The notes: generated by a model from the sequence alone, not told the origin. DNA of 64,000 bases from Fistulifera solaris (GCA_030295235.1 AP026146.1:434001-498000); one strand, 5' to 3'. Positions 52,187 to 63,942 are shown, counted from the stretch's first letter. Translations and numbers: made by a program.

Positions 52187-52863
52187 TTGTGTTGGTTGGG
52201 TATCGATAAATAACGCTCTGTGTTTTAAGAATGGTACCAGTATTTCTATTGATGTTGTTCTTGACGTGAATCTCGAATCTTTTTATAAGGCTTTTTTTAC
52301 TGTCAACCGGCGTCATCGTCGTCAGCGAGGGTTTTCGCATTGTGGGTCGAAATTCTGCTACCAATCCTACTCATGACGGCAGTTTAGCAATACCGGTACG
52401 ATGATTCGTCTGATAATAGGACTTCTCACTCGTTCCGACTTCTCGACTGAAGTCCACATCTTCATATTATAAAAACTTGAGTAACCTCGAATAAAATATG
52501 TTATTGGGATACACCTATTCCACATGTTGTTGACGTAAAAGGTACAAGAGAAGAATGAATTGTTTGTGTTTCTGGTGCGCTAAAAATGATTCATGACTGA
52601 AATGCAGTCGTGACAAAAGGTGGCCTACACTTTGGATTATAGTGCTACGGAAACCTAAGGCTAAAGACGTTAAACCTGTAGAACGAGCAGAGTCCGAACA
52701 AGGCTATCTGCATGATAAACTTTAAGAAGAATGAATCAAGCAATGGTTGTACAATAAAAATTCAAGCAATACAGTGCAACTAATCGATACCCAGGATATT
52801 AAAACTGCTTTTTAGGAGTGGTGGTAGATGTTATTTTCTTCTCATTTGATGAGAGATCATTAT
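52187..52863. other. intergenic, palindrome copy F
   Basis: About 680 bp upstream of the sigma factor and downstream of RPL17. Holds the palindrome at 52592. No gene is supported. Confidence 0.5.
52592..52612 (+). repeat. hairpin palindrome, copy F
   Basis: Same 21 bases as copy A (arms CATGACTG, CAGTCGTG; loop AAATG), 50 kb away. The following flank carries CCTACACTTTGG and ATAGTGCTA, shared with copies D and E. About 405 bp upstream of the sigma factor ATG. Confidence 0.8.
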
Positions 52864-53421
52864 TTAAGCACCTACTTTGACAAATCGGCGTCGGGCAGCT
52901 TCCTTCTTGGTGAGTTTTTGGGGTTCTTCCTCTTCCATCTTCTCTACAGACTCCTCCTTCTCCTTCAACATAATTTCAATGTGGGCCGGTTGGCTGGCGT
53001 ATTTACCAATACGTCCGTGAGCACGGTATGTTCGTCGTCGACCGGCAGGGGCTCGGTTTACCTGGGCATGGTCAATGATCAAGTTTTCTGTGTCCAATCC
53101 CTTGGTTTCGGCGTTGGCTACGGCGTTCTTCAACAAGTCGCGGTAGACGGCCGTGGCCTTGACGGGCCAACGACCCTTGCTACCGGGGGCTTTGACCTGC
53201 TTGGCCTGGGCTTTGCGGCCAATACCTCCAGTGAAACGAACAAAGGGGATCACAGCCTTGAAGGCTAGAACATCATCCAAGTGCTTCAAAGCCTTGTTGA
53301 CGGGCATTCCCTTGGTGTAGTGGGCAATTTCACGGCAGTGCTTGAAATGCACACGGAGGTGGGATCCTCGCGACTTCGAAACCTTCTCGGGGTTTTCTGG
53401 TTCAACACTATAACGGACCAT
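52864..53421 (-). CDS. RPL17: 60S ribosomal protein L17 (uL22)
   Basis: 185 residues, the family length. It lines part of the nascent-chain exit tunnel. Motifs: MVRYSVEPENPEKVSKSRGS, RVHFKHCREIAHYTKGM, GGIGRKAQAKQ, RWPVKATAVYRDLLKNA and the C-terminal APAGRRRTYRAHGRIGKY, with PAHIEIMLKEKE. The Glu-rich tail ends in ARRRFVKVGA. Single coding exon in a clean frame; a 5' UTR intron is possible but not shown. Confidence 0.98.
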   Translation of the reverse strand: MVRYSVEPENPEKVSKSRGSHLRVHFKHCREIAHYTKGMPVNKALKHLDDVLAFKAVIPFVRFTGGIGRKAQAKQVKAPGSKGRWPVKATAVYRDLLKNAVANAETKGLDTENLIIDHAQVNRAPAGRRRTYRAHGRIGKYASQPAHIEIMLKEKEESVEKMEEEEPQKLTKKEAARRRFVKVGA

Positions 53422-54106
53422 TGTATTGTATTGTTATATATTCTTCTGAATTGTGGTTTCAATAAGAACAGGAGAAGTGAGATGAATGAATGCCACAGAA
53501 TCGATAAAGGGAGGGAACAAACGCCCCTGAACCAAGCACCAATCAAAAGATAGAAAATTTAAAAGCGACGTTTATTCTGAAACTTCACCAGAGATAGATT
53601 CATATCCGTTAACACTACAAAGAACTATTCCAGAGGAGGATGCCATCGCATCCAGAAAGTGACGACGCGCCTCGATCTCGTTTCTAGGGCACCCTACCGA
53701 ACGCTTGCTTCTCTTGCGACTACGATTGATTGAATCTATGTGATTTGAAATGAAGTAATGTAAAGAAACGAAACAAAATGCTCACCTTGCTCGAATGGAT
53801 AATCGAAGTAAACTCTACTTCAGCACGATAGCAAATTGCGTTGATGAGTGTTGCGAGGAATTTTAGTAAGGCGGTAAAGAAATGGGGTTGCATGTCTGAT
53901 TGGTATCGTTTGACTCGTGACTTGATGCCTCGGTTTGTGGAATGCATGCGGATTAATGACTCAAAGTAAGACACGATTGAATTTCCGCGAAAATTGACGC
54001 CGCGTGGAAGCTTTTCGCACATCTGGTGATCTTCATCTCTTTACCATTTTGGTTTTATCCTGACATCTTTACATTCATTCTTCAAAGGAAAACAATCCTT
54101 TTTAAT
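53422..54106. other. divergent promoter region
   Basis: About 685 bp between RPL17 and the ubiquitin-like gene. A donor-like CAAGGTGAGC on the minus strand near 53785 could belong to a 5' UTR intron of RPL17. No motif copies. Confidence 0.35.
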
Positions 54107-54983
54107 ATGAAGCTCACATTTTCGTCTGTATTGAGCCTTTTGTTGGTACGTTATCGCGCTTAAACTTTGTATGATGATTATTGATGCGAAGGCTGATCTT
54201 CCGTGTCTTTCCTTCCTTTCACAGCTGTTCGGCGTCGAAGCATCGATTGATGTTCAAGTAACAGTTCGAGGAAAGAAATACGACATATCGGGTGTTACCA
54301 CCGTCAGAGATCTGCAAGAGCAGCTAAAAGAGTCGGGAGTAGAGCCGTCGCAGCACACGATTTTGTTTGGTGGGAAACGTTTGGAAGACGACGACGTTTT
54401 AAGCGATGCCGGTGTTGAGGACGGAGCGCAATTATCCGTGATCCCCCGAATCAATAACAACAAACCGAAAACCAAGAAAGCAAAAACATCGGCGGCTCCT
54501 ACAACGTCGACATCTCCTCAGATGAACGCGGATACACAGAGCATGATGGAAGAGTACATGAAGAATTCAGGGATCGATACATCGAAATTGGATGAAATGA
54601 TGAAGAGTATGGGTGGCGGTGATGGTATGCCGGATATGCAAGAAAGCCTTAAACAAATGTCGTCAATGATGAATAGCCCCATGTTTCAAGAATTCATGAA
54701 TGATCCGGAAAACTTGGAAAAATCTCGTCAAATGATATTGAATAATCCCATGTTAAAAGGTATGATGTCGGGAATGCCAGGTATGGATGAGTTACTAAAC
54801 GACCCGGTTGCATGGCGAGAAGCTATGATGGCAGCGGCCAATATGTACAAAAATATGAATCCAGAAGACCTGATGAAAGCAATGGGAGGAGGACAGCCGG
54901 GAGGACTTTTTGATGGTACCTTAGATCCTTCTTCTTTAGCTGCAGCCAAAGCCCTCGACGAATTAGATGAAGATGATGATTAA
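54107..54983 (+). CDS. secretory ubiquitin-like / STI1-domain protein
   Basis: Two exons, 54107-54145 and 54225-54983 (79-bp intron), 265 residues. The first exon plus the start of the second form MKLTFSSVLSLLLLFGVEA, a clear signal peptide. Residues about 24-95 are a ubiquitin-like domain (VQVTVRGKKYDISGVTTVRD, then ILFGGKRLEDDDVLSDAGV). Residues 130-245 are Met-rich STI1-type helices (MFQEFMNDPENLEKSRQMI, NNPMLKGMMSGMPGMDELL). Together this resembles ubiquilin, but ubiquilins are cytosolic and here the protein should enter the secretory or plastid route; no UBA domain at the end, just DELDEDDD. Confidence 0.85.
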
Positions 54984-55294
54984 GTAACTTTATATCTAGA
55001 AGAAAGTTCAAACACTGCTTTGCAACCTTGTTAATCGTCCGAGCGCGACTTGATGTATTAGCATGTTCTTCTTCAAGGTCGCGTAAATGACGTCATACGT
55101 GTCGATGAACAGCAGCCATTTTTGTTTTATTCGGTATCCAACAACGTTGCGTTTCTTGTCATAACAAGTGAAGATCGTCAAGGAGTATTTCGTTCCCATC
55201 GACTGAACCCTTCTTATAGGATAGCTCTTACCCGAAAACTTCTGTGGCTTTCAGCGCATCTATCATCTGTTAGCTGTCAATTTTACGACTGAAA
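54984..55294. other. intergenic
   Basis: 311 bp between two + genes. No recognised motif. Confidence 0.4.
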
Positions 55295-55846
55295 ATGAAA
55301 GGTCACGTTTTTTGGTTGATTGGATGTTTCATGTTATTCTTCGGAACAATGCCTGCGCTCGAAATGAGTAGCAACCGTAGATCTTTCTTTCGAAGTGTCG
55401 CAACCGGGGTTACTATGATACCGTTATTTGCCAATGCATCCGAGCGCATCAGTGATAAAGAATTGAAAGAGACAGTCACGGGTGATCTTTTAGAACGTCA
55501 GTTTCTCGTGACAGGTCAAATTACACGATCGATATATCTCCCAACTGCGACGTTCACTGATGAGATCGATACATATAAGCTCGACCAATGGGTCAAAGGA
55601 ACAGCAAAACTGTTTGTAGGTGAGCAATCGAACGTTCGTTTGATTGGTGATGTGGACGTGTCTGCCGATGAAGTCAAGTTCCGATTTGACGAGGATTTGA
55701 TGTTTCGCATCCCTTTTCGACCGATTGTGTCTTTAAGTGGCACCGTTGTTCTAGCTAGAGATGCAACAACAGGATTGATTAGCTCTTACAGGGAAATATG
55801 GGATCAAGACGTCGCGACAGTTCTCAAGTCGGCCAAATTCAAGTGA
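55295..55846 (+). CDS. plastid thylakoid-lumen-like SnoaL-fold protein
   Basis: 183 residues. MKGHVFWLIGCFMLFFGTMP is a signal peptide; residues 27-48 (NRRSFFRSVATGVTMIPLFA) contain a twin-arginine lumen signal ending in ANA. The rest is a compact alpha/beta protein (LLERQFLVTGQITRSIYLPT, VRLIGDVDVSADEVKF, FRFDEDLMFRIPFRP and SYREIWDQD) resembling the SnoaL-like/DUF2358 family seen in plastids. A three-part signal of this sort (ER, envelope, Tat) suits the lumen of a four-membrane plastid. Function unknown. Start: the only ATG before the signal peptide. Confidence 0.75.
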   Translation: MKGHVFWLIGCFMLFFGTMPALEMSSNRRSFFRSVATGVTMIPLFANASERISDKELKETVTGDLLERQFLVTGQITRSIYLPTATFTDEIDTYKLDQWVKGTAKLFVGEQSNVRLIGDVDVSADEVKFRFDEDLMFRIPFRPIVSLSGTVVLARDATTGLISSYREIWDQDVATVLKSAKFK

Positions 55847-56675
55847 TGTGTCATAATTCAGCATATTAAAATGGACTTGCGGGATCAATTGTCGTTTCGC
55901 AATGAATAGAATCATCAAGTTTTATTGAGTATGTGAACTGGAGATCACACGCAAGCCAAAGCCGGCCATCTAGCAGCTATCCCGCCGCTGCCTTGATATT
56001 TTAGAAATTGTTGAAAGCGCTGAAGATGTCAACAATAGCCAAGTGCTATTGAACCCTCGATTTTCATTTAAACCATCTAGCTCGGGAAAACAATCGAAAG
56101 GATTGATTACTACTACGTATTAGGACGCTCCACGGACCCTTAGTCAATTGGTTGAATGATAGTGACTTAGTGATTTACTGATGCGGGAGGGGTCATCGGT
56201 GTTACTCGGAGTCGCCGGCGTCCGAAGTACAGCAAAGATCAAAGTAAGAACATGATCTGTGCAAAGCTATAAGGTGGAGTGTAGATAACCAGCTGAGACA
56301 GTCATAAAACAATTTCGCTTCCGTTGACGAAACCAGACTGTTTCTCTTTTATCCTTATTTTAGATTACTCTCCGATGTCGCTTCCCAATAGGTGAATTCA
56401 ATCAGCGATAGTATGAAACATGCATCATTCTTTTTACTTAGGCTAAAAATATCAGTGGCTTTTTGTTTGCGATCTACATTACGAAACTTCTCACATTTTC
56501 AAGCTCTTCCACCTCACAACTTCGCAGTTGAAGCGTTGTAAGCTGAAGGTCTACTCCACATTTTCGCCACCTGTCGAACAACTCTTGCTTCGAAGGTTCA
56601 CTCAGAATTTTGTTTACTGGGATAAAGGCCAAGAAACGCAAGAAGAGTCTATTGTCACTGTTTATCCGAGTCGCC
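55847..56675. other. intergenic
   Basis: About 830 bp between two + genes. No repeat copies or RNA gene recognised. Confidence 0.4.
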
Positions 56676-57239
56676 ATGATTTTTCGTTCCACCATTTTGT
56701 TATCGGTCCTGTTTGCTCTTTCAGCTGCTCAAGAACATGCAGGCCTTGCCAGAGGCTTACAAAGAAACCTCCGCACTATCAAAGCCAGACATGTTGCGGT
56801 TGCCGACTCGCAGGAAGATAATTTGCGTGGCGAAGACTTCAAAGGTATCTGGAGATCGCTCCAAAGCGATATGAGTATGCCCATCGACGTTCCCTCGCCG
56901 GTACCAGTAGCGCCTTCTTCGCCGACAAGCCCCGTTGCTCCCCGAACTGAGGCACCTGTTGCTGCACCAGTCGAAACAGCACCGATAGCACCGATCACCA
57001 CGCAAAGCCCCGTTGCTACCGGAAGCGAAGCACCAGCGTCTTCGCCTGTCGAAGTAGCACCCAGCGCGCCAGTAGAAAGTCCCGTTTCTGTCGAAGAATT
57101 TCCTTCCATTTCACCAGTGGCGGATATTGCTTCTGATATTCCATCGCTTGTCCCTGGTAACGAAAACGACGAACGTTCTGACATTCCCTCTGATTTACCT
57201 TCTGACATTGAAACCGGACCTCCTGTGACAGAAGCTTAA
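56676..57239 (+). CDS. secreted Pro/Ala-rich protein, LRR-less paralogue
   Basis: 187 residues. MIFRSTILLSVLFALSAAQE is a signal peptide. Residues 20-70 correspond to the N-terminus of the neighbour LRR gene at 58347: both have a MIFR signal peptide, ALSAAQ/SLAVAQ, RNLRT, DFKGIWR and LQ-DMSM. After this a long stalk of repeated AP/SP/PV units (about 72-160), then SDIPSDLPSDIETGPPVTEA and stop, while the neighbour continues into LRRs after the same SDIPSDLPSDI. It is a truncated or alternative member of a tandem pair; the stalk suggests a cell-wall or surface role. Confidence 0.8.
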   Translation: MIFRSTILLSVLFALSAAQEHAGLARGLQRNLRTIKARHVAVADSQEDNLRGEDFKGIWRSLQSDMSMPIDVPSPVPVAPSSPTSPVAPRTEAPVAAPVETAPIAPITTQSPVATGSEAPASSPVEVAPSAPVESPVSVEEFPSISPVADIASDIPSLVPGNENDERSDIPSDLPSDIETGPPVTEA

Positions 57240-58346
57240 AAAAACCTAGCATTGCTTCAAAACTGAGAACACTTGAATTGGGAAACTTCATCACTTTAAA
57301 CTATAGACCCTTCAATAAATAATAGACAAGAATAGGGTAGACGAAAGCCTCGCACTTTGAGTTGTGTCGGTGTGCATGACCACACCACCTTTCAATTCCT
57401 GCTTGGACTCTTTCCTGGAATCATAAGTACAATTGTACAAGCCCTAATCTACTAATGTTGGAAGAATGCTTTGAACAGATCATTGTTTTTGAAGACATGA
57501 TTGTTCAATAACTCGTAAAATGAAATAGGGGTGTCCTAGCATGCACGTCGTCAATCCCTTCCTTCTTCACCTGTAGGTTCCAGTTTTCCGTACCTTATGG
57601 CCTTGCTGGCAAGGACGATGGGTTGCGAGTTACGGAGTGATTATCATTTACCTGTATTGGCATTGGGGCATGGTCTACGAATTTTTACATGTGATCTCTG
57701 CTAGTCGGTTTTGCAAACCGATGTTTGCTTGACAGGGGGAATTGAATAGGGACACAGATTGCGTCCAGAACAAGAATGGACCTTGGAATTTGAGGTTTGA
57801 ACTTTGTTTTTAGTCAACCTAATAGTAAGACGAAAGTTACGGTGGAAAAAATTGTCCTTGTGCTACCTAGCTCATCCATACGTGATTTGGGATTTGAGTC
57901 TTTGGAATTTTGTTTGTCTTACTCTCGCAGATAGTACAATCTGAACGCATTCCACAGCCGTTGGCAAAGAGCAGGACCAGCTTGTTCTTCTAAGTAACTT
58001 TACCGCTGTACTCCTCTGCATGACGCGGTTCAACGCCACCGGTTGTTACACTTATATTCGGTGCCATAGTACATAGAAACCGTCTACGCTACTTAAGGTG
58101 GGATTTAAGTTGTGTTTTTGTAAGCGACGCTTTTACTTAGCTGGTCACATTCTTACGGTTTTTGCATTCTCCATCCGAGCGGTTGCAAATTGTGAACGAC
58201 TTCAAATCAAACTCATATCAAACGAGAAGCTTCATAAGCTCCTATCAACCTCGTATCGTTACATTTGACCTATTATAGCTGAAAACTCGAGACTTAAGAA
58301 AGGTCGACTCCAAGGGATCGCAACCCATTAGATTGCTTGAGGCAAC
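57240..58346. other. intergenic between tandem paralogues
   Basis: About 1.1 kb. No LRR remnant of the first paralogue was recognised here. TTACGGAGTGA at 57633-57643 is a near match to the recurrent motif. Confidence 0.45.
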
Positions 58347-59971
58347 ATGATTTTCCGTTTTCTTTTACAATCGGTCCTGTTTTCACTTGCAGTTGCTCAA
58401 GACAAAGCTGAGACAACAGCACATATTCAAAGAAATCTTCGCACAAGCAAGGTTAAGTCCGTAAGGGCGAGTGATATCGCAGAGGCGGATGCCATGCGCG
58501 ATGAGGACTTCAAGGGCATCTGGAGATTACTGCAAAATGACATGAGTATGCGCAGCGACGTTCCTTCGTCTATGCCATCACAAAGTGCACCAGTCCCGAT
58601 CGCGCCTACTTCAACCAGTGCGCCAACACAAAGTCCAGTTGCGGTGAGAACTGAAGCCCCAGTCGCAGCCCCCGTTGCGAATCCAACAGCCTCCCCACCA
58701 CGATCAATATTACGGATATTCCGACTCGTCTTCCTTCCCAAATATCATCTTCTGCTCCGGTTGGAGGCATTTCCCCGGCACCAACATCTTTGGAAAGCCA
58801 AGCACCATCTACTCCCGATCCAGAAATACGTTCGGATATCCCCTCCGACTTACCGTCTGATATCCCTTCTATAATGCCCTTTCCACAAGCGCCATCGCCC
58901 CTGGATCCCACAGAACCATCGCTGCCACCTACATTTCCTTGTGGCTCATCGCCTGATTTGCGCGAGTTACTTATGAAGGTGCCGTTGCTAGGAATATCTG
59001 ACGAAGAAGCACTAGATACGGAAGGAACACCCCAAAATGAAGCGTTTCAATGGATCGTTGGAGGTGATCCAAGTTACTTGTGTCCTAACGATCCCATGCT
59101 TTCTCAGCGCTACAGCTTGGTGGTGTTTTATTACTCCACCAACGGAAATCGTTGGACACAATGTGAGGCTCCAGTCGATGCCAGTGATGAAGCTCAGGTC
59201 GAAGAGGCGAACGAGAGATGCAACCTTGAGCCGCTTCCTGATAGTGGTTCCAACGCCTGGCTAACACCGGGGAGTGAATGCGACTGGGCTGGAGTGGTAT
59301 GCAACGATGACGGAATAGTTGAACAGCTTGACATGGGTAAGCATTTTTCTGTTTGGATTTCAGCAAGTTCCTGTCCACTGTTTCATGTATCGCTTATTTC
59401 GTTGAATCTTTCGCAGAGCAAAATGGATTAGCTGGAACCTTGCCGTCTGAATTGCAGCATCTTTCGGCTCTGAAAGTCCTCAGTCTTGAGAACGGTGTTA
59501 TTTCAGGTGTTATTCCTTCGGAGATAGGCGCACTTACAGCGCTCGAAGTCCTAGATCTTAACTTCAATCTGGTCGGCGGTTCTATTCCCACTAGTATTTA
59601 CTCTCTAAGCACACTTCGGCAGCTTGATCTCAATGACAACTCCCTCACTGGTATTCTCTCTCCGGAAATTGGGAACATGGGTAACCTCACTTTCCTGCAA
59701 CTTCATCAGAACCAGTTTGAAGGGACATTTCCATCCGAGTTGGGGCAGCTTTCATTATTAGGTACGTATCAAGTCAGTTGAAGATTACATCCTTTTATTT
59801 TATTCTCATGACATTGCTTCTCTCGTAGAGGCCGCATCTTTTGAATCAAACACTTTTGAGGGATCGATTCCCGCTTCCGTTTGCAGCTTAGCATCGGATG
59901 GACCCTTGGCAAGCCTATCCAGTGACTGCTTGACAGAGGTCGAGTGTTCTTGTTGCACCCAGTGCTTCTGA
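58347..59971 (+). CDS. secreted leucine-rich-repeat protein
   Basis: Three exons: 58347-59336, 59417-59761 and 59829-59971 (introns 80 and 67 bp), about 492 residues. Signal peptide (MIFRFLLQSVLFSLAVAQ), an N-terminal block shared with the previous gene, a Pro/Ala/Ser-rich stalk, then a cap (YSTNGNRWTQC ... CDWAGVVCND). Plant-style 24-residue LRRs follow (GTLPSELQHLSALKVLSLEN; GVIPSEIGALTALEVLDLN; LSTLRQLDLNDNSLTG). It ends in a Cys-rich cap ECSCCTQCF. No transmembrane helix, so it is secreted or wall-bound. One C is missing in the run 58694-58697; the stalk continues in frame afterwards. Adhesion or perception outside the cell is inferred. Confidence 0.88.
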
Positions 59972-60233
59972 AAGGGCCCTGATGCCATGACACGTCTGAT
60001 ACGAGCAGTTTTCGTAGCTCGCGTGGGTACTTCCACGATACAAACAAATACTCCGTTTATAGAAACAGTCACACAACAATATTACTACTATGCTTACCAC
60101 TGTCATTTCATTATTCTTGAAGCTTTAAAAAAGCTAGCATATCTAGCCCGATCATGGATTAATCAGACCATGCCACCGACCAAAAAGAATGTAACAGATT
60201 GTATCGTATGCATTAGTAAGGTTGGAATAACAG
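59972..60233. other. short intergenic gap
   Basis: Convergent 3' ends. Nothing recognised. Confidence 0.4.
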
Positions 60234-61808
60234 CTATGTGTGCTTAATCAATCCTGAACGGAAACAAGCAACCCCATTTGCCTTTATCTGGTTGTTTGTT
60301 ATTACCGTCTTATGTCGAGCCACGCTTCCCAACGGCGGTAGCTCCAACTGATTTGAGCCATTTAATACGAGATCACTTGATTCCAAAGTCAAAATAGCAT
60401 TAGAGGGGGGATACCGCGGAAATTCCTGTGAGCGTGTTATCGCTAATCTTGCAATTTTTAACATGGGCTGTTCCTTGTTCGAGATAAAAACCAGAGTGGC
60501 CTCTGGCAACTCCTCCAACAATATTTCCAACTCCATTTCGGTAGATGTCGCTGTCTTCCACAACCGCGTGACTTCCTGGCCCGCCGACATACAATCCTGT
60601 TGCTGCACAATCTTGAATTGCACACTGCTTCATAACAACAGTTCCGCCGTCGATGTTGACAATTCCGCGACCGGACTGCGATGTCACGGATACTTGCTCC
60701 AGCATCACCGAAGGTCGAGCATACCGAGGGGTGAACTCATCACCAGGCGGCTGAATTTGCACGGCAGCGTTTCCATTCCATATATCGGTTCCTTCGCAAA
60801 ATGTGTGATATCAAGGCCCTTCAGTACCAGGTGACCTTGCTGGACGCGAAAGAGAGGTTCGTTGGATCTTCGCGTCCGGAATACGAGTATGGCACGCGAT
60901 GAAGCGATCGCCGACCGTTGCATCTGATAGTCACCGTCGTCGAGAAAGGACTCAGAGCTTTCTATCACATCGGTAAGATCCATGTGTGCACACGAAAAGA
61001 ACCGCCGTAATCCAGATCGTCGAATCTCGGGCTGGGAAATAACTTCTTGACGATAATGTGTGGTGGAACGAAAAACCCTATCAGGAAGAGAAATTGCTTC
61101 AACACTAATGCTGAAGTGTTTCTGCGATTGTATTTTCATGGATTCATGGATGTTGTAGACCCCAGGGCGAACAAGAATGCGAATTGGCCTTACTTGCTTT
61201 TGATTTTGTCGGCGCTTGCCCGGTTTCGCACTAGCAACTTGAAGCGCCTTAGGAATAGTTGAGTAGTCTGTTGGGACGCAAGGTGATCGCTGATATAACT
61301 CAAACCAGCTCGATGGCTCTTTGTCGCCGGGTTTCCACTGTGTCGAAGATCAAGGAAAAGTGAGACACCAGCTTTTGCCCTGTCCAATAAAAATTTCAAA
61401 ATATTCTCACCTTATACAACTCTTCACAAACAACCCGCCAGGTTTCCTCTTTTGAATTGTTTCATGGAAAAAACGGTTTGTTTTATTCAATCGCGACATC
61501 ATCTGTGGACCTGCGAACGCCAACACCTTTGGGATCAGATCCGTCGGACAGGACGATTGCAACCATTCGAGAACGTTCGAGGGAGCCTCCGACGACGGAT
61601 TAGGAAGCGCTTGTCTCGACAAAGGGGGTACCCATCGACGAACCTGACTCGAATTGCTGACGATCTTTCGAGAAGACTTGGAAAGCGGGCTGTTCTCGAT
61701 TTCAAGCGAAGATTCAGACTCGTCGGTGTATCGTCTCACGTGAGCCCATCGTTCTAAAGATTTCTGTCGCATCATAGCGACCGGGCGGCGCTGCGTGTCG
61801 CTTGCCAT
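60234..61808 (-). CDS. F-box protein with parallel beta-helix repeats
   Basis: Two exons, 61808-61411 and 61337-60234 (73-bp intron), about 500 residues. Residues about 90-150 are an F-box (LIPKVLAFAGPQMMSRLNKT, then TWRVVCEELYKWKPGD), the SKP1-binding motif of SCF ubiquitin ligases. The C-terminal 300 residues are right-handed beta-helix repeats of the FBXO10/FBXO11 or SHCBP1 kind: VLKGLDITHF, IVNIDGGTVVMKQCAIQD and AHVKNCKISDNTLTG. A beta-helix after an F-box usually binds substrate. Three single-base frame breaks (61450-61453, 60798-60801, 60405-60410); with them resolved, exactly 501 codons. The protein is small for FBXO11. Confidence 0.85.
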
Positions 61809-63180
61809 GTCTAGTTCGTTATGTGAATGAAGATAAGAAACTGAAAGGGTTGATATGAAATTGCTTTAACTGGATAGTTCGCTTCGGCAACCTTGTCAGA
61901 TTTCAGGCGACGCTGGCATTCAAGGATATCGTTGCAACGTATCGTAAAGGTACGAAGTGGGAATCTTGAGTGTTTTTAGTTGTAAAGAGATAAGACAAGC
62001 TATATAACCACCGCAAGGCCGTTCTCGGAACTCATCTGATGGCGGAATTTTGGAAGCATTGACAGGATCCGGCGGTGTGAGCAAATATTCGTTGAAAACT
62101 CTGCAGAGAGCGCGCTCTCCAAATTCCAAGAAGCGTGCGCGCTCGAAGGTCACACGTCACCTTTCGACAGATTTAGCCAGTGAAGTGTAGGAGGGAAGGA
62201 CGCTGGAATCCCGGAAGGTTTAAGTAAAAATTTGGCTATAATGTATTTTGTGTTTGTTGAATGGTTCCACTATGGACCCCGAGAAGTACGACTTGACACT
62301 CCGCTGAATAGTCTCAACTCTCAACGAGCTCTGACGCGAGTTGTACAATCACGGATGCAAGTCACGATCGATGTCACGGTTTTGTTACGTTTTTTCGAAA
62401 GAGCAATTTCTGCACACAAGCTGGGTACTCCGATCACTGTTGGCTCTTGCTTCTTGCAAAGCAAGTAATACCATTAAAACCAAGCATGAGTGATCCTTGG
62501 ATACTGAATTGTCCTTGTCTTGCTTAGGCTATAAAAGGATAGGTTGTCCCACCGCTTGCAATGATGATCTTTTTTTTACCTTAGGTTCTCGATGTGCCAA
62601 GGATCCAGAAACATGAAGGCTGCTGCTGCAGAAGAAAGTAAATACTTTGTGACAATTTGCCTGGAGAAGAATTATTTGTTTGGCGTAGAGAATTTACACA
62701 TAGCTACCTCTAGAACTGTTTCGTGAAACTAAACTTGCAATTGCTTGCGTTGCCTACCTTTTACATTGAAAGGAAATTCAACTTGTTTATGACTTGACTG
62801 AGAAACTTAAACGATTATTGGATTGGCAATATTCGTCCCCGCTAACTAGAAAAGAGACGACCTGAAAGTCGCGTTCTAACAAATTTCAATGTATTAGTCA
62901 TCCCTTAGGTCTCTATGAGATGTGTATTGAGTAACTATTATTGTTTCAATGCATCTTGAACGGACGCCAGCACGGCTCAAAAGAATAGATCTAGGGGTTT
63001 TATGGGTTAGCTCCAAGTTAACCTGGTCCTTAGTTTGTTACCTACCTGGTTTTGCAACAAATAGCAGAAAACGAAAAATGATGCGATGTGATCGACAAGA
63101 ATCCTTTTAAGAGACACCTTGCAACAAGCTAATTGATCACAATACATTTACTTTCCTAATCCGTACTCATCAAGGCGCAC
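61809..63180. other. large intergenic region
   Basis: About 1.4 kb between two divergent genes. Small open frames at 61920-62153 (-) and 62232-62468 (+) have no family match. No palindrome copies; no RNA gene recognised. Confidence 0.45.
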
Positions 63181-63942
63181 ATGTCGAGTGGATATGAGCG
63201 AGACAAATCAAATCCGAGGACCGCAACAGGAAAAAATAACATTGAATACTTACTGGCAGCTGGTCTCGAAACATGGACCCATCAGGTTCTTTATTCACGC
63301 CGTGTGTATCCTAAAGCGACCTTTGGTAACGTGAGATTTGCAGGAATTCAATGTCACGTAAATCGACATCCGGACGTCGTTCAATACATTCAAGAAACCG
63401 TGAGCCTGGCTGCTCCAGCTATCATTCAGGGATCGGTCGATCAGGTATCTCTCATCATTACTTGTTATGAGAATTGGAGTCAAGAAGGCTTGGATGAGAC
63501 AGTGGAAGAATGCAAAAAGCTTGAAGAATGTCAGATTCGGTTTGGGAATATTCAGAAGGACCGTATTGAAAATTCTGCAGATAACGGTGATGCGGAATTG
63601 AAGCAGTGTTTTCGCGAACTAATCCTTCGTCTTGGGAGTCTTGAGAGCGTACCCTCAAAATTCCAGAATTCTCGAGGTCTGAGTTTTCGACTCGAACTAG
63701 GAATGTCGACCCAATTACCTGATTCTGTACCATCATCGCTGCTCACAGCCCTCTCCGAAGGGCGGTGCCTGGAAAGTTCCAACGATTGGGAAACAAGAGG
63801 CACTAGCAAGGCGGTGGTCGTCCGACCTCTTTGTCAAAGCAACATGTCCTTTGGCAAGGTTAACTTATTTCATCGGAGAATCCAACAAGGTCAAGCGACG
63901 CACGACCGACAAGCATTGTTGGGGAAGAACGCTTCAACATAG
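63181..63942 (+). CDS. REV7/MAD2L2-like HORMA-domain protein
   Basis: 253 residues, single exon. The HORMA fold is visible from residue 20 on: GLETWTHQVLYSRRVYPKAT, then CHVNRHPDVVQYIQETVSL and VDQVSLIITCYENWSQEGL; this fits MAD2L2/REV7 (a subunit of DNA polymerase zeta and a shieldin-type adaptor) better than MAD2 or HORMAD because of the LYxRxVYP and the HPxVxQYIQ signatures. The C-terminus after about residue 195 could be read in a second open frame, so the last 50 residues are less sure. Start: ATG 63181 just ahead of the fold. Confidence 0.78.
   Translation: MSSGYERDKSNPRTATGKNNIEYLLAAGLETWTHQVLYSRRVYPKATFGNVRFAGIQCHVNRHPDVVQYIQETVSLAAPAIIQGSVDQVSLIITCYENWSQEGLDETVEECKKLEECQIRFGNIQKDRIENSADNGDAELKQCFRELILRLGSLESVPSKFQNSRGLSFRLELGMSTQLPDSVPSSLLTALSEGRCLESSNDWETRGTSKAVVVRPLCQSNMSFGKVNLFHRRIQQGQATHDRQALLGKNAST

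Noticed and set aside
61920-62468. Two short open frames in the last large gap
   Set aside because: No family features, no introns or signals that would connect them with neighbours.
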